A stretch of 64,000 nt of DNA from assembly GCF_036549475.1 (NCBI RefSeq), contig NZ_JAZHLI010000011.1, positions 36,616-100,615 of the forward strand, in the 5' to 3' direction. Both the position numbers and the translations under genes were made by a program. This document shows positions 26,487-35,160 of this stretch, one piece after another (the stretch's first letter is position 1; the number at the start of each line of letters is the position of its first letter). This stretch comes from Aurantimonas sp036549475 (GTDB taxonomy: Bacteria; Pseudomonadota; Alphaproteobacteria; Rhizobiales; Rhizobiaceae). The notes beneath the pieces were generated by a model. It ran no database searches. It worked only from the letters and a program-made list of their open reading frames with translations, and had not been told where the DNA came from.

Positions 26487-27278
26487 ATGGCACTCGAAGG
26501 CAAGGTCGCGATCGTCACCGGCGGCGCCAAGGGAATCGGTCAGGCCATCGCCCGAAGGTTCCTGCGGGACGGGGTCCGGGTGATCATTGCCGATGTCGAC
26601 GAGAAGGCCGGCCTCGCGACCGCCGCCGAGCTGAAGGAACTGGGCGAGATCCGCTCGGTCGTCTGCAACGTCGCCGACCGGCTGCATGTCCACAATCTGG
26701 TCGCCTCCGCCCTCGACGATTTCGGCGACATCGACATTCTCGTCAACAATGCCGGCATCGTCCACAAGGCGGACTTCCTCGATCTGGAGGAGGAAGCCTT
26801 CGACAAGGTGCTGAACGTCAATCTGAAGGGCGCCTTCCTGTGCGGCCAGGCGGTCGCCCGCCATCTGGTGCAGAAGGTCAAGGACGGCGGCGCGCCGGGG
26901 TCGATCGTCAACATGTCGTCGGTGAACGCCGTCTTCGCCCTGCCCGACCAGGTCGGCTATTCGGTCTCCAAGGGTGGCATGAACCAGCTCACCAAGGTGA
27001 TGGCCCAGTCGCTTGCCCCCTACGGAATCCGCGTCAACGCCATCGGGCCGGGCTCGATCATGACCGACATGCTGCGCTCGGTCGTCGCCGACAAGGACGC
27101 CTCGCGGCGCATCCTGTCGCGCACGCCGCTGGGCCGTATCGGCGAGCCGGCGGAGATCGCGGCGCTGGCCGCGTTCCTGGCCTCCGAAGAGGCCAGCTAC
27201 GTCACCGGCCAGACGCTCTACGCCGATGGCGGCCGCCTCGGCCTCAACTACACGGTCGCGCAGCCCGGCGACGACTGA
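26487..27278 (+). CDS. SDR-family oxidoreductase
   Basis: 263 residues, classical short-chain dehydrogenase. The cofactor loop is VTGGAKGIGQAIA, with an acidic residue after strand 2 (IIADVDEKA) that favours NAD. NNAGIVH, the catalytic Ser in VNMSSVNAV and the YSVSKGGMNQL Tyr-Lys pair are intact. The product looks like a 3-ketoacyl reductase or sugar dehydrogenase; the substrate is unknown. It is convergent with trcR. Confidence 0.85.
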   Translation: MALEGKVAIVTGGAKGIGQAIARRFLRDGVRVIIADVDEKAGLATAAELKELGEIRSVVCNVADRLHVHNLVASALDDFGDIDILVNNAGIVHKADFLDLEEEAFDKVLNVNLKGAFLCGQAVARHLVQKVKDGGAPGSIVNMSSVNAVFALPDQVGYSVSKGGMNQLTKVMAQSLAPYGIRVNAIGPGSIMTDMLRSVVADKDASRRILSRTPLGRIGEPAEIAALAAFLASEEASYVTGQTLYADGGRLGLNYTVAQPGDD

Positions 27279-27337
27279 CCGCCCGGAGCGGCCCGGCTCT
27301 GTTCGGTCCGCTGCGCCGACGAACCCCGCAAACGAAA

Positions 27338-27363
27338 GCGGCGCCGGATCGCTCCGACGCCGC
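27338..27363. terminator. Hairpin between the SDR and trcR genes
   Basis: GCGGCGCCGGA, loop TCGC, TCCGACGCCGC: a stem between convergent genes. Its core GCCGGATCGCTCCGACG is identical to the core of the hairpin at 55830-55859. Confidence 0.55.
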
Positions 27364-27398
27364 CTGATCCGTAAGCCGTCTCCGGCCCGCGAACGCGT

Positions 27399-28103
27399 TC
27401 ACTTCTGGTTGTTGTCGTCGTCCTCGTCGGACTGGGTGTTCTGCATCGAGGACAGCTTGGCGAACACTGCCGCGGCGTCGAGTTCGCCTTCCTCGCGCTC
27501 TTCGCGCGGTCGGCCCCAGTTCTGGGTCTGGGACGCCGACAGCAGGCGCTCCTCCTCGGCGATCTCTTCGGGACGGATGATGCCGCGCGACGCCTTCTCG
27601 ACTTCCAGGTCGAGATTGATCTGGGTGCACAGGCCCAGCGTCACCGGGTCCATCGGCTGCAGATTGGCCGAGTTCCAGTGGCTGCGGTCGCGGATCTGCT
27701 GGATCGTGTTCTTGGTCGTGCCGACCAGGTTCGAGATCTGCGAATCCTTCAGCTCCGGATGGTTGCGCACCAGCCAGAGGATCGCGTTCGGGCGATCCTG
27801 GCGCTTGGACACCGGCGTGTAGCGCGGCGCCTTGCGCTTGGCCTCGGGCACCCGCACCTTCGGCGCGGCCAGCTTGAGCTTGCGGTTCGGGTCCTTCTCC
27901 GCCGCCTCGATTTCCTCGCGCGACAGCTGGCCGGTCATGATCGGGTCGAGACCCTTGATCCCCTGCGCCGATTCGCCGTCGGCGATCGCCTTCACCTCGA
28001 GATGGTGCAGCGTGCAGAAATCCGCGATCTGTTCGAAGGACAGGGACGTGTTGTCGACCAGCCAGACGGCGGTCGCCTTTGGCATCAATAATTGCTGTGC
28101 CAC
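27399..28103 (-). CDS. trcR: Cell-cycle transcriptional regulator TrcR (DUF1013)
   Basis: 234 residues from GTG 28103 with AGGAGG 8 bases upstream. The family is nearly restricted to Alphaproteobacteria. The N-terminal half contains PKATAVWLVDNTSLSFEQIA, an HTH-like segment, and a second one is ILWLVRNHPELKDSQISNLV followed by GTTKNTIQQIRDR. The C-terminus is acidic (SDEDDDNNQK). DUF1013 is named TrcR after its link to cell-cycle transcription; details are few. The promoter is visible at 28179-28207. Confidence 0.9.
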   Translation of the reverse strand: MAQQLLMPKATAVWLVDNTSLSFEQIADFCTLHHLEVKAIADGESAQGIKGLDPIMTGQLSREEIEAAEKDPNRKLKLAAPKVRVPEAKRKAPRYTPVSKRQDRPNAILWLVRNHPELKDSQISNLVGTTKNTIQQIRDRSHWNSANLQPMDPVTLGLCTQINLDLEVEKASRGIIRPEEIAEEERLLSASQTQNWGRPREEREEGELDAAAVFAKLSSMQNTQSDEDDDNNQK

Positions 28104-28178
28104 GATACAATCCTCCTAAGTGCCTGCCCCGGAAGGGCCGACCGTGGATACTCACCACATGTACGGGAATTCCGGCGC

Positions 28179-28207
28179 CTTATAGGCCGTTAGCCATATC
28201 GGTGCAA
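28179..28207 (-). promoter_or_regulatory. Promoter of trcR
   Basis: On the minus strand TTGCAC (28207-28202), 17-bp spacer, TATAAG (28184-28179): a strong sigma-70 match about 75 bp before the trcR start. Confidence 0.75.
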
Positions 28208-28295
28208 GGAAATCGCCCGACTTCCCGTGCGGCGGCCCGAAGCGGGGCCACCGCGCGGTCGTTCGGACCGCGCCGGGCGGTGCCCGCCGCCGGCC

Positions 28296-29303
28296 TCACC
28301 CTTCCAGATGCCGCGTCGTCAGGATGATCTTGCCGATGTGGTCCTCGTCCATGTGGCGGTGCGCGTCCGCCGCCCGCTCCAGCGGATACACCGTGTCGAT
28401 CAGCGGTTTCACTGTGCCCGCCGCCAGCAGCGGCACCACCTGTTCGCTCAGTTCCAAGGCGATCACCGCCTTGAAGGCCACCGGCCGGTTGCGCAGGGTC
28501 GAGCCGGTGAAGGTCAGCCGCTTGCGCATCAGCGGCGTCAGGTCGATCTGCGTCTTCGGCCCCTTCAGGAAGGCGATCTGCACGATGCGCCCGTCCTCGG
28601 CGGCCAGCTGCAGGTTGCGCGGCGTATATTCGCCGCCGACCATGTCGAGGATCACGTCGATCCCCTTGCCGCCGGTCGCCTGCCCCAGCACCTCGACGAA
28701 ATCCTGCGTGCGGTAGTTGATGCAGGCCTCGGCGCCCAGCTGTTCGGCCGCTCGGCACTTGTCGTCGCTCCCCGCCGTCGCGAACACCCGCGCGCCGAAA
28801 TGCCTGGCAAGCTGGATGGCCGTCGTGCCGATGCCCGACGTGCCGCCATGGACGAGGAAACTTTCCCCCGCCGCCAGGCCGCCCCGTTGGAAGACATTGT
28901 GCCAGACGGTGAAGAACGTCTCCGGCACGCCCGCCGCCTCCACCATGGACAGCGACTGCGGCACGGGGATCGCGTTGCTCTCCGCCACGCAGGCATATTC
29001 GGCGTAGCCACCGCCCGGTACCAGCGCCATCACCCGGTCGCCGCCGGCGAAGCGTTGCGCCCCCTCGCCCAGCCCCACGACGGTTCCGGCGATTTCGAGG
29101 CCCGGCCAGTCCGGCGCGTCGGCCGGTGCCGGATACATCCCCTGTCGCTGCATCACGTCCGGACGGTTCACGCCGGCCGCGGCCACGGCGACCAGCACCT
29201 CTCCGGCCGCCGGCTTCGGCACCGGCTTCGTGCCGGGCTTCAGGACCTCGGGACCGCCGAAACCGTCGAGCAGGCCGGCCTGCATGTTCTCAGGGATTGC
29301 CAT
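28296..29303 (-). CDS. Quinone oxidoreductase, zinc-independent MDR family
   Basis: 335 residues starting MAIPENMQAGLLDGFGG; a GTG at 29336 would extend it by 11 residues. Domain order: GroES-like fold with AAGVNRPDVMQRQG and WPGLEIAGTVV, then a Rossmann fold with FLVHGGTSGIGTTAIQLA and VFATAGSDDKC. The pattern matches PIG3/NADPH:quinone oxidoreductases that reduce quinones one electron at a time. A gene of this kind is a frequent neighbour of trcR and rcdA in Hyphomicrobiales. Confidence 0.88.
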   Translation of the reverse strand: MAIPENMQAGLLDGFGGPEVLKPGTKPVPKPAAGEVLVAVAAAGVNRPDVMQRQGMYPAPADAPDWPGLEIAGTVVGLGEGAQRFAGGDRVMALVPGGGYAEYACVAESNAIPVPQSLSMVEAAGVPETFFTVWHNVFQRGGLAAGESFLVHGGTSGIGTTAIQLARHFGARVFATAGSDDKCRAAEQLGAEACINYRTQDFVEVLGQATGGKGIDVILDMVGGEYTPRNLQLAAEDGRIVQIAFLKGPKTQIDLTPLMRKRLTFTGSTLRNRPVAFKAVIALELSEQVVPLLAAGTVKPLIDTVYPLERAADAHRHMDEDHIGKIILTTRHLEG

Positions 29304-29446
29304 TGTCTGCGCACTCTTCCTTGTTGCCGTCGTCACGAACGTAGAGAGATTCCTACGATTGCGACCTCCCGTTAAGGCTTGGGTAAGCTTTCCGGGGTTT
29401 AACTGAAGTCAGTCCAGATTGAAGGAATGCCCGATTGATGGATAGA

Positions 29447-29522
29447 CGGAGCGGCCTCCGCCCCGTTTGACGCCTCCCTGTTGAAACTCCTGAAGGGCCG
29501 CTCATCGCGGCCCCTTTTTTTG
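29447..29522 (+). ncRNA. Candidate trans-acting small RNA with CCUCCC motif
   Basis: A roughly 75-nt unit: a 5' hairpin CGGAG-CGGC-CTCCG (29447-29460), a single-stranded stretch with GCCTCCCTG, and a strong intrinsic terminator (GGGCCGC, loop, GCGGCCC, then seven T; 29495-29521). No + strand gene lies upstream to need this terminator. CCUCCC in an open region is the anti-Shine-Dalgarno feature of several rhizobial sRNA families (for example the suhB/alpha-r8 type). Membership is not established here. Confidence 0.45.
29493..29522 (+). terminator. Strong intrinsic terminator with no upstream gene
   Basis: GGGCCGC (29495-29501) and GCGGCCC (29507-29513) followed by C and seven T. It is the best intrinsic terminator in the window, and it supports the candidate small RNA ending here. 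Confidence 0.85.
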
Positions 29523-29735
29523 CCCGGCGTCCCTTTCGTCTGCGGCCGGCTCCCATTGTTGCAGCCCATCGCCTTTTTCGTCCGGCCGAGGGAACCCTCC
29601 CGGCCCCGGCGCGATTGCTTAACGGCAATTAACCTTGTCCGCCGCCCTCGCTTGCAAAGGCCGGGCATCGGACGCACCCTGTTCTCCTTCGCCGGCCGCG
29701 CCAGTTCGCGGTCCGGTCGATTCTGGTAGCAGGAC

Positions 29736-30299
29736 ATGGTGTTCGCGATGGGGAGTGAATCTGGGCCGATGACGATGCAAGCAAACGGTACCCCGGACGA
29801 CGACCGCACCATCCGGCTCGCCGAGCATCTGGCCTTCTCGCGCTCCTTCCAGCCGCTGTTCAACCAGGGCATGGCGCTGGTCGACGAGACCGCGATCTAT
29901 CTCGACGGCGCCGGCCGGACCGAGGCGAAGACACTCTCCAAGGGCGGCACGACGCTGTATGCCGCCGAATCGATGCGCCTCACCACCCGGCTGATGCAGG
30001 TCGCCTCCTGGCTCCTGCTCCAGCGCGCTGCCAATCAGGGCGACATGTCGCGCGCCCAGGTCGAGGCCGAGAAGGTCAAGGTCCGCCTCGAAGGCCTCGG
30101 CAGCGCCAAGGATTCGCCGAATTACGGCGAACTGCCCGAAGCCTTCCGCGACCTCGTCGACCGGGCCCTCAAGCTGGAACGCCGCATCGCCATGCTCGAC
30201 CGCGAGATCTACGGCGACAGTGCCGGCGAGCCGGAAGCTGCCGCGCGCAATCCCGTCGGCGAACAGATCGATCTGCTGAAGACCGCCTTCCACGGCTGA
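29736..30299 (+). CDS. rcdA: Protease adaptor RcdA (DUF1465)
   Basis: 187 residues from ATG 29736; ATG 29748 and 29769 are possible later starts and no ribosome site decides. The conserved DUF1465 body starts RLAEHLAFSRSFQPLFNQGM, then YAAESMRLTTRLMQVASWLLL and AFRDLVDRALKLERRIAML: the three-helix RcdA fold. In Caulobacter RcdA works with CpdR and PopA to deliver CtrA and other substrates to ClpXP. A near-CtrA site (TTAA-N6-TTAAC) lies about 100 bp upstream. Confidence 0.88.
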   Translation: MVFAMGSESGPMTMQANGTPDDDRTIRLAEHLAFSRSFQPLFNQGMALVDETAIYLDGAGRTEAKTLSKGGTTLYAAESMRLTTRLMQVASWLLLQRAANQGDMSRAQVEAEKVKVRLEGLGSAKDSPNYGELPEAFRDLVDRALKLERRIAMLDREIYGDSAGEPEAAARNPVGEQIDLLKTAFHG

Positions 30300-30440
30300 C
30301 CGCCGTACCCGTTTCACGCGAGGCACCCAGCGCGCCGGCCTTCCCGGCGTCGGCGACGGTGTGTTCGCTGCGACGCGGAAACCCTGCATCCCTCTCCGCG
30401 TTCGCCTCCCCACAGATGATGCGAACCAGGAGATGATGCG

Positions 30441-31448
30441 ATGCGCATGATCCAGCTCAAAAAACCCGGCGGCCTCGACCAGTTGCAACTCGTCGAGCGC
30501 GACGGGCCGGGCGCCCCCGGCCCCGGCGAAATCCGCGTGCGGATCCGCGCCAGCTCCCTCAATTACCACGATTACGGCGTCGTCAGCGGCCGCATGCCCA
30601 CCGAGGACGGCCGCATTCCCATGTCCGACGGCGCCGGCACCGTCGAGGCCGTCGGCGAGGGCGTCACGGAGTTCCGGCCGGGCGACAATGTCGTCTCCGG
30701 CTTCTTCCCGTTGTGGCTCGATGGCGAACCGCCGGTCGCCGACTTCAAGACCACGCCGGGCGACGGCGTCGACGGCTATGCGCGCGAGGAAATCGTGCGC
30801 CCCGCCACCTGGTTCACCCACGCACCTAAGGGATACAACCACGCCGAAGCCGCGACGCTGACCACCGCCGGCCTCACCGCCTGGCGCGCCCTCGTCGTCG
30901 ATGGCGGCATCAAGGCCGGCGACACGGTTCTGGTGCTGGGCACGGGCGGCGTGTCGATCTTCGCCCTGCAGTTCGCCCGGCTGATGGGCGCGCGGGTCAT
31001 CGCCACCTCCTCCTCGGACGAGAAGCTCGAGCGCCTGCGCGACATGGGCGCCGACCACACGATCAACTACAAGCGCGACCAGGAATGGGGAAAGACCGTC
31101 CTCGAAAAGACCGGTGGCCGCGGCGTCGATCATGTCATCGAGGTCGGCGGTCCGGGCACATTGCCGCAGTCGATCACCGCCTGCCGCATCGGCGGCCACC
31201 TCGCGCTGATCGGCGTTCTCACCGGGCGCTCCGGCGAGGTGCCGACCGCCGCCATGATGGCGAAACACCAGCGTCTGCAGGGTCTCATCGTCGGCAGCCG
31301 CCGGCACCAGATGGACATGGTCCGGGCCATCGACGCCATCGGGCTGAAGCCGGTGATCGACCGCAGCTTCGCCCTCGAGGACATCGCCGACGCCTTCCGC
31401 CACGAGGAATCGGGCGCCCATTTCGGCAAGATCTGCCTCGAATTCTAG
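30441..31448 (+). CDS. Zinc-independent alcohol dehydrogenase/quinone reductase-like MDR protein
   Basis: 335 residues; AGGAG lies 8 bases before ATG 30441. N-terminal GroES-like domain with ASSLNYHDYGVVSGRMP and MSDGAGTVEAVGEG, then a Rossmann fold with LVLGTGGVSIFALQFARLMG and ATSSSDEKLERLRDMGAD. The structural-zinc cysteines of true alcohol dehydrogenases are absent. It is a likely NAD(P)-dependent oxidoreductase, substrate unknown. It is a second MDR gene within 2 kb, but not a close copy of the one at 28296-29303. Confidence 0.8.
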   Translation: MRMIQLKKPGGLDQLQLVERDGPGAPGPGEIRVRIRASSLNYHDYGVVSGRMPTEDGRIPMSDGAGTVEAVGEGVTEFRPGDNVVSGFFPLWLDGEPPVADFKTTPGDGVDGYAREEIVRPATWFTHAPKGYNHAEAATLTTAGLTAWRALVVDGGIKAGDTVLVLGTGGVSIFALQFARLMGARVIATSSSDEKLERLRDMGADHTINYKRDQEWGKTVLEKTGGRGVDHVIEVGGPGTLPQSITACRIGGHLALIGVLTGRSGEVPTAAMMAKHQRLQGLIVGSRRHQMDMVRAIDAIGLKPVIDRSFALEDIADAFRHEESGAHFGKICLEF

Positions 31449-31925
31449 GGCACTGATCGTCCGGCAGACCGCACGAAACCCGCCTGGACGGACGACATCT
31501 AAGTATCACGCCTGAGCGTATCGGGAGCGGCGCAGTCTTTCTGCACCGCTCCCCACTAAGACTATAGTCGCACGGCAATCTCTTTCGGCAATCGCCGTGC
31601 CTGCGCACCACCGGACCGGCACGATCCGGTTCCGACCCCGGCGCTTCTTCCCGGCCAGAAGCGACCGACAGCACGCTCGGGGTGTGGGCAGCCAGGGCTT
31701 CCAAAGCCCCGGAAACCCGCGGCTGCGGCCTTTTCCGCATACCGAACCGCAACGCGCCGTTCCGCCCGCGAAGCCGCCTTGCCGCGACCCGGCCGCACGC
31801 GCTTTTGCGTTCGTACGCGCCGACCGCTTCCACCATTGATTGACGTGCCGTTCTGAATCGGCAATCTTGCACCCGCTGGGAGGCAACAGTTCAGTTCGTG
31901 TGAATTCATAAGGGAGGAATAGCTT
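31449..31925. other. 477-bp leader region of the TRAP operon with two hairpins
   Basis: No protein gene is supported. GGGAGCGGCGCAG (31523-31535) pairs with CTGCACCGCTCCC (31541-31553) with one mismatch; no T-run follows. GCACGGC (31570-31576) pairs with GCCGTGC (31594-31600). They may end the upstream ADH transcript or act in regulation. The TRAP ribosome site GGAGG lies about 10 bases before 31926. Confidence 0.5.
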
Positions 31926-33086
31926 ATGCTGCGCCGCAATAACAACGTTGAGAGCCTGTCCAAGTCGAATGAAGGCGTTTCTCGCCGCAAGTTCCTGAGA
32001 GGCGGCGTCGTTGCTGCGGGAGCGGCTGCCGGCACTCTCGCCGCGCCGGCCGTGCTGGCCCAGTCGCCGGTCGTCGTGAAGATGCAGACGTCCTGGCCCG
32101 CCTCGGACATCTGGATGGATTTCGCCCGCCAGTATGTCGAGCGCGTCGAGACCATGTCCGGCGGACGCATCAAGATCGATCTCCTGCCGGCCGGCGCCGT
32201 CGTCGCCGCCTTCCAGGTGATGGATGCGGTCAATGACGGCGTCATCGACGCCGCCCATTCGGTCTCCGCCTACTGGTACGGCAAGAACAAGGCCGCCTCG
32301 CTGTTCGGCACCGGCCCGGTCTTCGGCGGCAATCCGACGACGATGCTGTCGTGGTTCTACCAGGGCGGCGGCAACGAGCTCTACAAGGAGCTGACCCAGG
32401 ACGTCATGGGCCTCAACGTAATCGGCATGCTCGGATTTCCGATGCCGGCCCAGCCCTTCGGCTGGTTCAAGAACGAGGTGAACACCGTCGCCGACATCGA
32501 CGGCTTCAAGTACCGCACGGTGGGCCTGGCAGCCGACCTGATGCAGTCCATGGGCATGAGCGTCGCCCAGCTCCCCGGCGGCGAAATCGTCCCGGCCATG
32601 GAGCGCGGCGTCATCGACGCCTTCGAGTTCAATAACCCCTCCTCGGACCGTCGCTTCGGTGCGCAGGACGTGGCCAAGAACTACTATCTCGGCTCGTACC
32701 ACCAGGCGTCCGAGGCCTTCGAGTTCCTGTTCAACAAGGACTTCATGGACGACCTCGACGACGATCTGCGGGCCATCATGGAATACAGCGTCGAGGCGGC
32801 CTCCACGGCCAACACCGCGCTGGCGCTGAACGAATATTCCAAGGACCTGCAGCAGCTGCAGGATGTCGATGGCGTCACCGTGCACCAGACGCCGCCGGAA
32901 ATCCTGGAAGCCCAGCTGGAGGCCTGGAAGCAGCTGATCGTCGGGCTGGAGGAGGACACCTTCTTCAAGAAGATCCTCGACAGCCAGCGCGAATGGGTCG
33001 AGCGGGTCTCGTATTACGAGCTCCTCAACTCGCCGGACTATCGCATGGCCTACAACTTCTTCTTCCCGGGCAAGCTGCCCAGCTGA
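31926..33086 (+). CDS. TRAP transporter substrate-binding protein (TakP/FcbT1-like DctP)
   Basis: 386 residues. A Tat-type signal (SRRKFLRGGVVAAGAAAG, arginines at 20-21) ends in LAAPAVLAQ. The body follows the COG4663 branch of TRAP binding proteins that includes the 2-oxoacid binder TakP: QTSWPASDIWMDFA, AHSVSAYWYGKNKA, FGWFKNEVNTVADIDGFKYR, LPGGEIVPAMERGVIDAFEF. The ligand is probably a carboxylate or similar small acid; where TakP has a Trp after the Asp-Ala-x motif, this has Phe, so the ligand may differ. First gene of a five-gene operon. Confidence 0.88.
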   Translation: MLRRNNNVESLSKSNEGVSRRKFLRGGVVAAGAAAGTLAAPAVLAQSPVVVKMQTSWPASDIWMDFARQYVERVETMSGGRIKIDLLPAGAVVAAFQVMDAVNDGVIDAAHSVSAYWYGKNKAASLFGTGPVFGGNPTTMLSWFYQGGGNELYKELTQDVMGLNVIGMLGFPMPAQPFGWFKNEVNTVADIDGFKYRTVGLAADLMQSMGMSVAQLPGGEIVPAMERGVIDAFEFNNPSSDRRFGAQDVAKNYYLGSYHQASEAFEFLFNKDFMDDLDDDLRAIMEYSVEAASTANTALALNEYSKDLQQLQDVDGVTVHQTPPEILEAQLEAWKQLIVGLEEDTFFKKILDSQREWVERVSYYELLNSPDYRMAYNFFFPGKLPS

Positions 33087-33160
33087 CGCTGGCGGCGCAG
33101 TAGAACGCGATGTCCGGCGGCTGACGCCGCCGGACGTTTCCGCATGAGGATCGGGAGTCC

Positions 33161-33745
33161 ATGATCGCATTCATCCGCTTTGCCGACGCCCTGTCGGCAG
33201 CCTTCGGCAAGGCCTTCGCCTGGCTGATTCTGCTCATGACGTTCGGGACCAGCTACGAAGTCTTCGTGCGCTACGTCTTGGGCGCCCCCACCGCCTGGGC
33301 TCTCGACGTCTCCTTCATCATGTACGGCACGCTCTTCATGATGGGCGGCGCCTACACGCTCTCGCGCGGCGGCCATGTGCGGGGCGATTTCCTGTACCGG
33401 ATGTGGAAACCCCGCACCCAGGCCACGGTCGACCTCGTCCTCTACATCTTCTTCTTCTTTCCCGGCGTCACGGCCCTGATCCTGGCCGGCTGGAAATACG
33501 CGGCCCGCTCCTGGCAATACGGCGAGGTCAGCGTCAACAGCCCCGCCGGCATCCCGATCTACCAGTTCAAGACCGTCATCGTCGCCGCCGGCATCCTCCT
33601 GTTCATCCAGGGCATCGCCGAGATGTTCCGCTGCATCCAGTGCATCCGTGGCGGTGAGTGGATCCGGCCCGAGGAAGACGTGCAGGAAACCGAGGACACG
33701 ATCCTCAACAAGGCGACCGCGGCCGAGAGAGATGCCCATCCATGA
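33161..33745 (+). CDS. TRAP transporter small permease (DctQ)
   Basis: 194 residues with four membrane helices, the DctQ layout: FADALSAAFGKAFAWLILLM, FEVFVRYVLGAP-type loop (YEVFVRYVLGAPTAWALD), HVRGDFLYRMW after helix 2, and a C-terminal charged tail (RPEEDVQETEDT). It forms the membrane complex with DctM. Its stop overlaps the dctM start (ATGA at 33742). Confidence 0.92.
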   Translation: MIAFIRFADALSAAFGKAFAWLILLMTFGTSYEVFVRYVLGAPTAWALDVSFIMYGTLFMMGGAYTLSRGGHVRGDFLYRMWKPRTQATVDLVLYIFFFFPGVTALILAGWKYAARSWQYGEVSVNSPAGIPIYQFKTVIVAAGILLFIQGIAEMFRCIQCIRGGEWIRPEEDVQETEDTILNKATAAERDAHP

Positions 33746-35160
33746 GTGACCCGCAAATCGCCCTGTTCATGCTGGGGCTGTTCATCTTCCTCGTCTTTCT
33801 CGGCTTTCCGATCGCCTTCACCCTCATGGCGATGGGCATCGGCTTCGGCTACTACGCCTATTTCGATTCCGCCCGCATGTGGCGCAGCTACAACCGGCTC
33901 GACGAGCTGGCCTCGAGCTGGGATAGCTTCACCCTCTGGATAGACGGCTTCTTCAGCAACACCGTCTTCGACCTCTTCATCAACCAGACCTATACGGTGA
34001 TGGCGAACGAGGTGCTGACAGCCGTGCCGCTGTTCCTGTTCATGGGCTACATCGTCGAGCGCGCCAACATCGTCGACCGCCTGTTCACCACCCTCAACAT
34101 CGCCTCCAAGAACATGCCGGGCTCGATGGGCGTGGCGGCGCTGATCACCTGCGCCCTCTTCGCCACCGCGACCGGCATCGTCGGCGCCGTGGTCACGCTG
34201 ATGGGCCTGCTCGCCCTGCCGGCGATGCTCAACGCGCGCTACGACAAGTCCTTCGCCTCGGGCATCATCTGCGCCGGCGGTACCCTCGGCATCCTGATCC
34301 CGCCCTCGATCATGCTGATCGTCTACGCGGCGGCCTCCGGCGTCTCCATCGTGCGCCTCTATGCCGGCGCGCTGCTGCCGGGCCTGATCCTGGTCGGCCT
34401 CTACCTCCTCTACATCGTCGGCCGCTCGATCCTGCAGCCCAGCGCCGCCCCGCGCCCGACGAAGGACGAAGTGCCGGACGTGCCGTTCGTGCGGCTGACC
34501 TTCATGATCCTGACGTCGTTCCTGCCGCTGGCCTTCCTGATCCTGGCCGTGCTCGGCTCGATCCTGTTCGGCCTCGCCACGCCCACCGAGGCGGCCGCCA
34601 TCGGCGCCCTCGGCGGCATCCTCCTGGCGGTCGGCTACCGGGCCCTGACCTTCCAGCGGCTGCGCGAATCCGTCTATCTGACGGTCCGCACGACCGCGAT
34701 GGTCTGCTGGCTCTTCGTCGGCTCCTACATCTTCTCGTCGGTCTTCTCCTATCTCGGCGGCGAGCAGGTGATCTCCGAGTTCGTCCGCGGCCTCGATCTG
34801 ACGCCGCTGCAGTTCCTGCTGCTTGCCCAGCTCATCATCTTCCTGCTCGGCTGGCCGCTGGAATGGTCCGAGATCATCATCATCTTCGTGCCGATCTTCC
34901 TGCCGCTCCTGGAAATGTTCGGCATCGATCCGCTGTTCTTCGGCATCCTCGTCGCCCTGAACCTGCAGACCTCGTTCCTGACGCCGCCCATGGCCATGTC
35001 GGCCTATTATCTGAAGGGCATCGCACCGCCCGACGTGAAGCTGACGGACATCTTCAAGGGCGTTTTGCCGTTCCTCCTGATGGTGTTCCTGGCGATGGCC
35101 GTCGTCTACAACATCCCGGAAGCGGTCTATTACCTGCCCGGCGTCTTCTATGGCCGCTAA
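33742..35160 (+). CDS. TRAP transporter large permease (DctM)
   Basis: 472 residues and about 12 hydrophobic segments, the DctM subunit that carries sodium-driven transport. Family blocks include ALFATATGIVGAVVTLMGLLA, CAGGTLGILIPPSIMLIVYA, GLATPTEAAAIGALGG and NLQTSFLTPPMAMSAYYLKG. It overlaps dctQ by 4 bp at its start and the amidase-like gene by 11 bp at its end. Confidence 0.94.
   Translation: MSDPQIALFMLGLFIFLVFLGFPIAFTLMAMGIGFGYYAYFDSARMWRSYNRLDELASSWDSFTLWIDGFFSNTVFDLFINQTYTVMANEVLTAVPLFLFMGYIVERANIVDRLFTTLNIASKNMPGSMGVAALITCALFATATGIVGAVVTLMGLLALPAMLNARYDKSFASGIICAGGTLGILIPPSIMLIVYAAASGVSIVRLYAGALLPGLILVGLYLLYIVGRSILQPSAAPRPTKDEVPDVPFVRLTFMILTSFLPLAFLILAVLGSILFGLATPTEAAAIGALGGILLAVGYRALTFQRLRESVYLTVRTTAMVCWLFVGSYIFSSVFSYLGGEQVISEFVRGLDLTPLQFLLLAQLIIFLLGWPLEWSEIIIIFVPIFLPLLEMFGIDPLFFGILVALNLQTSFLTPPMAMSAYYLKGIAPPDVKLTDIFKGVLPFLLMVFLAMAVVYNIPEAVYYLPGVFYGR

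Larger units (their letters stand above)
29304..29735. other. Intergenic region with CtrA-like sites and a candidate small RNA
   Basis: 432 bp without a protein gene. From left to right: TTAA-N7-GTAA (29372-29386, one mismatch from a CtrA box), a weak promoter (TTGAAG 29419-29424, 16 bp, GATAGA 29441-29446), the candidate RNA with its terminator (29447-29522), and TTAA-N6-TTAAC (29619-29633) before rcdA. The small DUF1192 gene that I would expect near here was not found. Confidence 0.5.

Noticed and set aside
28296..31448. The two MDR oxidoreductases as a tandem duplication
   Set aside because: They are on opposite strands and differ through most of their length; only the general fold is shared.
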